Assembly (NCBI GenBank): GCA_038380795.1 | Contig: CM076261.1 | Span: forward strand, 7,756,556 to 7,820,555 | Origin: Pyrocephalus nanus | Taxonomy: Eukaryota > Chordata > Aves > Passeriformes > Tyrannidae | Length of the DNA: 64,000 nt | Reading direction: 5' to 3' | Shown: in pieces, positions 43,701 through 52,700 of the stretch | Position numbering within the stretch: position 1 is the stretch's first letter | How the letters are laid out: every line of letters begins with the position of its first letter | Translations under genes and position numbers: made by a program | Notes under the pieces: generated by a model | Databases searched by the model: none | The model's input: the letters and a program-made list of their open reading frames with translations, nothing else | Told to the model about the DNA's origin: nothing

Positions 43701-46700
43701 AAGTGTATGCGCCTGTTATTTATTCTAAGAGAACATGGGTTTGGGAAGAGCCGCTACAACTCAAAAATGATGGCTGTAAAATTGTGACTCAAGTCAGAAA
43801 CATACTAACGATAGCCAAAAGTCACAAACAGAAGCCAACAGCTGTTCGTTAGCCTGCCTGAAACAGGTCAATGACCTTGGTCTGCTTACCAGTGAAATAG
43901 GTGTTCCCAGTGTGGAAACCTGTGTTGTGTTTTGCACAAAATGATGTCGTCGTTAGCAAGGAGATAGCATCTAAACAAGATTGACTAAGCTTCCGTCGTA
44001 AGAGAAAACAGGGTAATGAAATGTGTAGGGGAATGTAATTACCTTACAGAAGGGTTGTACAATGCTGTAGATGTTGTTCAGAAAATTGGAAAACCAAACC
44101 TACTGGTTTGGCAATTTAATCACTAGGATTAATCACTAAGCATCCTAGAGCCTGGCTCACAATTGTGCAATTCCAAGTTCTTACACAGATATCATTTCCT
44201 TAGTTCCAAAAAACTGCACCAGCCCTCTGCTGGAATAATGTGGTGATAATCTGGATTCTTAATATGCAAATATTTGTTAATTATTGGTTAAGAGCAATTA
44301 TAGGTTTTTTTATAGAAGACTGCACGTCATTTTTATTTGTGACGTGATGAAAAATCTTTTTAGCTTTGTTCAGTATTGCACACACTTAAAAGAAATTCTT
44401 AACATGTAGAATTTGTTCTTAAAAGATACTAATCTTCCGTTTGGTCTTTCAAAGGAACGTGTTTCCACACACTATTTTAAAGACTGAATTTCTGATTCCA
44501 AGCCCTTCTCTGTCTACAGGGAGAAAAAATAGAAATGAAAGACAAAACTTTTATTCATGAATCTAAGATTATTTTCTGAGTGAATAAGGAAAGACTCAAG
44601 GGAGTCAGGCTGTTAGGGACTGCTGAACAGAGTTTTTTTAATTTGTCGGCTGTGTTTTGAATTTACAATAGGGCACGACTATTTCAAGCATTTATTACCC
44701 TCACAGGATTTAAAAGCTATTGGGATATGCAGTTAATGCACCTGCCTCTGCAGTATGTTAAACCTTTTACCTCTAATGTGAGTAACAATCTTTTCATTAG
44801 GAATAAATCTCAAAACCCTCAGAGCAAACAGAAGTGGAGAGAGGGCACAGCTTATTAAAAACACGCATTACATACAGATTTATTAATAATTACTGTTATC
44901 ATTATTATTTATGTATATATGAAGTGTTTAAAGCTCTGTTTAGATATTACCATTTATGTGGATTGTTATGCTCTATTGGGAAATGAAATTCAACCCTCCA
45001 CAGTGACTCTGGCTTAAAGAGAGTTGCTAGCATCACTTGAATGCAAAATGTGCAGACCTCAATGCTTTCGGTTTCTTTAGAAATTGAAAATCTTGGCTTC
45101 CTGAAACAGCTCCAGCAAACATCTTTGTTTTTTATCATTGAAGTATTTTTCAAATATCTGTTAAAACAGTATTCATGTGTATTTGGAACATGTGTCCTAA
45201 ATTGTGCATATGTTAAATGATCTGAGCACTGGCATTTGCACCAGTTGTATGCATTGTATTTTGCTATCCTGTACACTAGCATGTTTCATTAAAAAAAAAT
45301 TTGTGGAAGATTTAGACCGTATTTGGAAAGCAGTTTGCTCAGCAGACCAAATCATAGAGGGGGGTTAAAATAAATGAAAATATATTTTCCTACTTGAAAT
45401 TCCTAGTTTTAACTTGTTAAAGTGATCTCCTGCAAATCAGACCCTGTTTTCTTTTTAATTGATGTAGTAAATGATTATGTTTTCCTAAAATGTAGTCATC
45501 TCTAAACAGCTTTGTTGAGGACTAAGTGTTATAAGAAATGCAAAACAACATCTGGAGCAAATGTGATTTGTCAGCTCAGCTCTGGATCACCAACAGCAAT
45601 GCAGCAGAATGAAGACCACAGCTGTTTTACTGAATGAAAATAAAAAGTTCCAAATCTGACATCAATGCTTCTGCAAGCAAACAAAATTTCATGAGTTCAT
45701 ATTTAATTTTGGTGAATGCTTACAAAAGCTATAGGCTTGAACTGCTCTAAATATCCCTGGCAAAAAAAAAAAAAAAATCATTTGGATTTTCATGGAAATA
45801 AAAATGGACTGGCAGAGTCTAGCTTCAAAAACCTCCTTGGGAAGTGTTGATTTAATCTTTAAAGTATTAACATAGATGATAATTGGTTCCTGGATTAAGC
45901 CATCATATATTATTAGACACTAAAACTGTGCAAGATAATTGTAATATTACTTTGTGATCTTTAGATACCTAGAACTAGTGTTTTCTGAGCACTGAAGATT
46001 ATATTTTCAGGTGTCATTCATAGAAGAAATTAGGCAGTTGTTGAAATTTAAAGGAATGCTGATATTAGACAGTATCATTGGTTCTCGGGTGAAACAGACA
46101 TGATAGTTGAGTCCCCAGTTCTGAGAACTGATGAACCCTTCCTAGTATAAATCACACATTCTAATGTAGCTTGAATTATTAGCAACCTTTCAGGGCAGTT
46201 GGAGATCCCAGGCCTTCGGTCTTTAGGCTCCACACAGTAATACTTGTCAGCATCTCCCTGTCTTGTAAAAATGTATTGCAGAATTTAGTGTCAGAAGTGT
46301 TTTACTCCAAATACCAGAGAACAGCAAGTGCAGCAGCAAGAAATAGCATGTTCAGTTACATGAAAAGGAATTGTAAAAGCAGAGTGCTCAAAACTGGTGG
46401 AAGATTGTGCATTTTATAGAGATATTGTGCAAGAATTTCAGGAATACATGTATCACAAATTTAAATACAGAAAAATATGTTGAGGCAGCATGAAATTCAA
46501 AGTGATTAACTGTATTCTTTTTTGTTCATGGTCTTCTATAGCTATGTCCTCAGTACTGGCCAGAAAATGGAGTACACCGACACGGTCCTATTCAGGTGGA
46601 GTTTGTATCAGCTGATTTAGAAGAAGACATAATCAGCCGGATATTCCGAATTTATAATGCAGCTCGAGTAAGGATGTTTTTTGCAAAACAATTCTGTATC

Positions 46701-49700
46701 AGTAGATGAATTGACTCTACTCAAATCCAAAAAAAAAAAAAAAAAGAAAGTTAAACTCACAGAGCACCATTTTCATTTTTCAGCCTACTTATTTGAAAGC
46801 AATGGTGCAATACTGAGTCACACCATAATGAATGAGAAAAAAGCCCTTCTGTATATAAGTGAAAAATATTTGAATGCATAGCACAAGTGTGTTAAATGCA
46901 AATGAAATAAATGCAGTATTCCGACTGTATGATGACCAAGAAATACTGAAACTAGTGCTGTTTTCAACGGTTTGAAATGGGCCATCTTGCATATTTGTAT
47001 TCTGTGTCATGTGAAGAAAGTTGTGCACCAATACAAGGCACGTTTTTCAGTAGCAGTCCCGAAATCTTAGTGAACGTCCTGTCCCACTAAACACACTTCA
47101 TTAAATATGTAAGAGCTTCAGAGGGGCAAGTGGATTCTCATATTGAGCTTTTATGCTCCCATAAAGGTGATAGAAGACTAAATGAGGCATGTCTGTCGAG
47201 CTGAGAGGAAAAAAGATTCCATCACAGACCAGGCATCTCTTCCCATCCAGGGAGCCTTTGCATTGGGCTGGTACCGATCACAAAAGAGCCATAGCTGGGA
47301 ATAAGTAGCACTCCCTGCTGAAAAAATCAAGAACTGCCCTGAGATCTGGTAGCTCTCAGTACAGTGAAAGTCTCCAAAACCACACCCCAAAATATGCTAA
47401 TATCCAGACAGGGAAGCAGATTGTAAACTTTAAGATACTTCTTTAGTACTATAAAGGCCTGGTATTCTCAGTAAATGTGGCAATATGAAGACACAACCTC
47501 CAGCACTGCTAATGTGAGCACTGGGTCTGGCTTCTGTGCTTTGGGAAGAGGGGCTATCAGCTGAAAGAAACTTGACAGGAAATCAGTAAATACCAAATTT
47601 AGACATAAATCAGACAAAACTGATTGGAGAACATACCTAATACTGCATCCAGTTTGGTTTATTCCCATATCTTGTTAATCCTGCATCCTCTCTCTATTAA
47701 CTCTTACTCTAGAGAATAAAATGTAATGTCAACGTTTCTGTGTGTTGTTCATTTTAAGAGTGGCACTAAAATGCCCTCACTGTGCACAGAAGTGGCAAAT
47801 CGTAGACTACAAAACCAGTTTTCATGTGCATGTTTATTATGCCCTTTTCAAAGGGCTGTAGTTTTCTGCCACTAACGCTTGTTCAGTGCTCCTTTTTTTA
47901 TTTTAAATCACCATAAAGCAAGTGCTCAGTAACGTTTCACCAAAGGGGTTCTGACTGCTGCAGTAGAACACAATAAAACAAAATATAGTTAGATATATTT
48001 TATAAGCCAGAAACATATGAGGGTTCTGTTTGGGTTTTTTATATGTTTCCTGCTTCAAAATATCTTGAAAGGTTTTGACCTTTCCTATAAAAAAAAAACA
48101 GCAACACATAAAATTGCTGAAGCATGTATGTGAAAAGGGTATATAACTGAAGTTGTGTTGCAGCTCCATCTTTGCTACCAAGTTCCTGCTATCATATTAA
48201 TGAATTATTTGCTTGATCGTGCAGCTGTAATATTGCTCTATTCCAGACTATTTGTATGGCACTCTATTTAAAAATTCTTGTTCCAATAACTTAGTTGGAA
48301 ATTAAAAGTCACAAGTCCTCAAGGGCAGTTGAAATTACATTAGCAGTTTGTCAGCAATCATCTGCTTGAACAATGTCCTTTGATGATGCAAATATCTAAA
48401 TTATTTACCCCCCCCTAAAAAATGCTGTTATTTTTCCTGCTTTTTTTTCTGAATCTCTACAGCCCCAAGATGGCTATCGGATGGTGCAGCAGTTCCAGTT
48501 CCTGGGATGGCCCATGTACAGAGACACTCCGGTTTCTAAGCGCTCCTTCTTGAAACTCATCCGTCAAGTGGATAAGTGGCAGGAAGAATACAATGGGGGA
48601 GAGGGACGCACAGTTGTACATTGCTTGTAAGTACTGGGAAAGGAAGAGAGAAAGTAGGGGAATACTGTTAGAGAATTTGTGTCAGATTTTAAAAGATTTG
48701 TGAAGAGATGAAGAGGCATCTGTCTAATCTGGAGCTGCATGGTAAAATATTGCATAATTCCCTCTCTGTCCTTTGTTAGACCCCTGTGAGAAGATGATGG
48801 GTACAAATGAAGTCTGTTTTGTATAAAAATGTCCAGTGACTTTTGCAAATGGAAAAGTTGCATGTTTATTCAGAGTAAATCAGAATTGTACCTTCAGAAC
48901 AATGTACCTTTTATTTCTAGAGATAAGAACTGTAGAAATAGGTAGCATTGAAAGGTGATTTTTCTTCCACTTATAAAGCCCAGAAGCAAAAGTGGTGTGA
49001 TAGATGTGACAATGATACTGTAATTGCCTTACCTTTCTCTAATAATGTTATATGTTTTTGTCCTCCTGTGATTTTGTAATCCATGGATGCAGATTCTCAT
49101 CTACTCTGCCACCACCCTCCTTTTGATATGGTTTAATACCAGTACAGTATTTGTTTGCCCCTAGCAGTAGCCAGTCTTTTTAGACCACGTCTTCAGTGCT
49201 TGAAGTTGTATCCCTCTTCCTCCAAACATCTGTTTAAAGGTGCTGCCATGATGGGGAAGGGTCATGCTAAGAGGAAAACCACGTTCAAAAGTTGGGACCC
49301 CATGTTAGAAAGATGGAGGAAAATCTAAGAATATATTAATAATTCCCACTATCACTGACCTTGAACAAGTCATTGCTCTTCAGTTTCCCCATCTGTAGAA
49401 TGGGGATAATAATACTTTCATCAAAGGAGCATTGTGCAGTGTGATTAATTAATGTTTTGAGATCTTTAGCTGAAAAGATCCTTTTGAAGTGCAAATTACT
49501 GTTATCTCTGAGGTGGCTGATGATATTAAATAGTTGTACAACATCACACATGCGTCACTTCCAGGCAGTAAAGAAAGAAAAAGCTCTAATATAATCCTTT
49601 TAAATGACTTTATTTTAATTAAAATTCTCAAAGAGTCCCACAATATCAGGCAATGTTTTGGCAGCAGAGAGCATTCTTTTCATACTGCCTGGATGTGACA

Positions 49701-52700
49701 GATGTGCGATGTTGTATCTTCCTTTGAAAATCAACCATTTGCGAAGCTGGTTTGAAAGACCTGCTACCTAACTAGTCTGCACTCTGGTAATTATTAAGGT
49801 TTATTATTTTCAGTGAAGCGCAGCCTAAAAATTCTGATTAGAATAGTGGCAGAAATAATGGGGTTTCCAGAAAGAAAGAGATTCTCTTGAAGATTAAAAA
49901 TAACCATGGATAAAGTGTTATTAAATGCTGTATTTGGTCATGCGTGTGAGCATTTGTGCCTGGCTTCTTTGTTAGCAAGTCACTTCAGGTTCTCATCCTC
50001 TGATATTGTGGGTGGAGGGGAACTAGATACACTTTTTAAAACCAGTGCTTCTGAAAAAAGCCATCCCCTCTGCCTGCTGTGAGGGCATCAGCCAGGGGAA
50101 CATGGCAGCATGGAAGAGTAGTGTAAAACTCAGCCATTCAATTCCCTTCAGGCTGTCAGCCTGCTGAATTCTGAATCGTAGCTTTGAGATCTTTCATCAC
50201 GTTCATTTCAGTTAAAATGTGTGTTTTGCCTAGAGTTCAGCAGCCTTTGGGGCCAGGAATGCTCTGTGGCTTCTCCCTCCTGGAACTCATGCGTTCTGTA
50301 GCCATCCCTGTTGCTGTACAAACACATAACACAGACTCGATTGTAACTGAGCCATTTTATCGCTTTTATTGTAGGAATGGAGGTGGCCGCAGTGGGACTT
50401 TTTGTGCAATCAGTATTGTTTGTGAAATGCTTCGACATCAGAGGGCTGTTGACGTATTCCATGCTGTGAAAACACTGAGGAATAATAAGCCTAACATGGT
50501 GGACCTTCTGGTATGAGCTTTTTAACTGCACCACTAAATACAAAATGTTCCTTTTTCTCAGAAGACTGAGTAAGATTTCCAGGATTTGCAATGGGAGTTG
50601 TTCACAAAGCAAGCAAGTAATTTTCAAAGGGGATAATGAAGTCGCTTCACTTGTAAGAGTATTTTTACACTGCTTTTTTCCCAAGAAGACTTTGTCTCCA
50701 TTCGTTTGAATTTTTTAAGAGTTTAAAACTTTCAGATGAACATCCTTATTAATTTTCTTTTCTAGCAGGCTGAACCAAGTGGAGAGAAGCCCTTGCATGG
50801 TAGAAATAATAGTTACGTAAAATGAAATGCCAGATTTTCAAATTATATATTTTATAAATAGCTTAATCGCCTAATATTTATCAAAGCCATGAATTTCAGT
50901 TTGACATCCAGAATATTGCATTTAATTATGCTTGCTCTATCTCATAGAAAGATTAAAGAAGTTCAGAAACAAGGGGCCATGTGCAATTATTTTCCTAGAG
51001 AGTGTTTTATGAGCTTTTTTTTTTAAAAGGAGAATTGCTGAAGTGCCAGCTGCTATTACAGAAGAGCTGCAGAACAGCTTAAACCAGCAGGTTCTTACAC
51101 TCCAGTGTGCAGTTTTGTACTTGGGGATGGGTGTAGTGTAATAACCTGTTCTGAAGCCTGGGCTATAAAAGACACTGTTTTACAACATCCTGCTGCAGAG
51201 GTAGCTGCTTAAGAGGCAGCTGTATTTGATTTAATGTTATAGTCAGGAGGATGCAGCATCTGGGTGCTTTCAGGGATGCCAACCCAATCCGAGCCAATTT
51301 TGCAAGTTCTGGTTAAACAAATTTGGGTCTTTTTAGCAATTTTTCTACAGCAAGCCCAGGGTGAGACAGGAGGCATCCTGCTAAGATGGCCCAAGCTCTT
51401 GTAATTTTAGGAGAGATCCCCCTCGAGTGAGCTAACCCTGTCCAAGTGCAAAACATGCTGGAGAATGGGCAGAAAGAGTGAGGTTTTCAGGTGCATGTGG
51501 AGACGGGCAGGGATATCCACCTGCCCAGCACACGTATCACCGTGCCCCATCTTTCACGTGGAAGAATAGCTGCCACCACATCCCCCATCGCAGTGCTCCC
51601 TTCCAGCCTTCCTGTGAAGTCCAAGACCCTCCCCTGGGCCCTGCTCCGGCCAAGCACATGGAAAAAGACCAGATTTTGTCAGACCAGATTTTGTCAGTTG
51701 TGCAAAGCAAGGAGGGGGAATTACAAGCAGTACCATAGCACCATGAGCCAGCAATGTGGAACTGTGAATCTTGTATCAGTGAGAAACTACCAGGCTTTCA
51801 CTTGGGAGGGAGCAGCTTAGTTGGCTTCTTTTCCTCTAGTTTATATTCTCAGGAGAAGAATCATCATGCTGAGAACCATACATTTTTATTTCCTAGATAT
51901 TAAGAAAAATGTCCTACATCTTCATTCAGGTAGTATAGTTTGGACTGAGACTTAGCAGGCCTGCTGTTCCCCATTCTCCCAGAGCTCAAGTCCACAGAAC
52001 ACACTGATATCTTATTCATTTACTTTATAGAAATAAAAAGAAAATTACCTGTGTGAAGATGTACAGTTGAAAATGTTCTCAATAAATTCCCATCTGTGAG
52101 TTTCCCAGGTACAGATTTGTCAGGCTGCTGTCTCCATTTTGCAGAAGAGAATTTTTTTAATCAAAAGCTAAGTGTATTATTTTAGAATATAAAAGTACCT
52201 TTTAGTAAATTGAGGGTGTTATTGAGAATATCTGGAAGGCATTGAAAGGCCTTGCAGGGACTTTTTTCTTTTTCTTTTAGAAATTTCAAAGCACTTGTGA
52301 AGGAGATCAGTGTTGTTTTTCTTATTTTACAGACAGTGGAATGAAGGCAGGGGACAATCAGAATTTTCCCCTCTATCACGTAATGCACTGACTGAGCAGA
52401 GTTAGAATGACATCTCTTTGATCTTGGTCTGCTGCCTTGTAGGAACAAATATTTGAATTAGCCAGGTTTCGATTTCCATGTAGATTGCTCCATGGTATAA
52501 GGGAATTGGAACACTTGAGGTTTTTTCCTACTCCTGTTACTGAATTTATTCTTTATGACCTTTCTTATGTTAATCTTTCTTTGCCTCAGTTTCCATATCT
52601 GAAAAATGAGAAAAATAATATTCAGCTACCTTGTAAAATTTTATGGTAAAAGATTAAGTGCTCAGAATCATGACAGTATTTCACAAAAGTAGTTTTAAGA

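Noticed and set aside
50208..50684. 158-codon minus-strand ORF, the longest ORF in the window
   Set aside because: It is antisense to the D2 exon at 50375-50510 and owes part of its length to that exon's composition; no domain seen.
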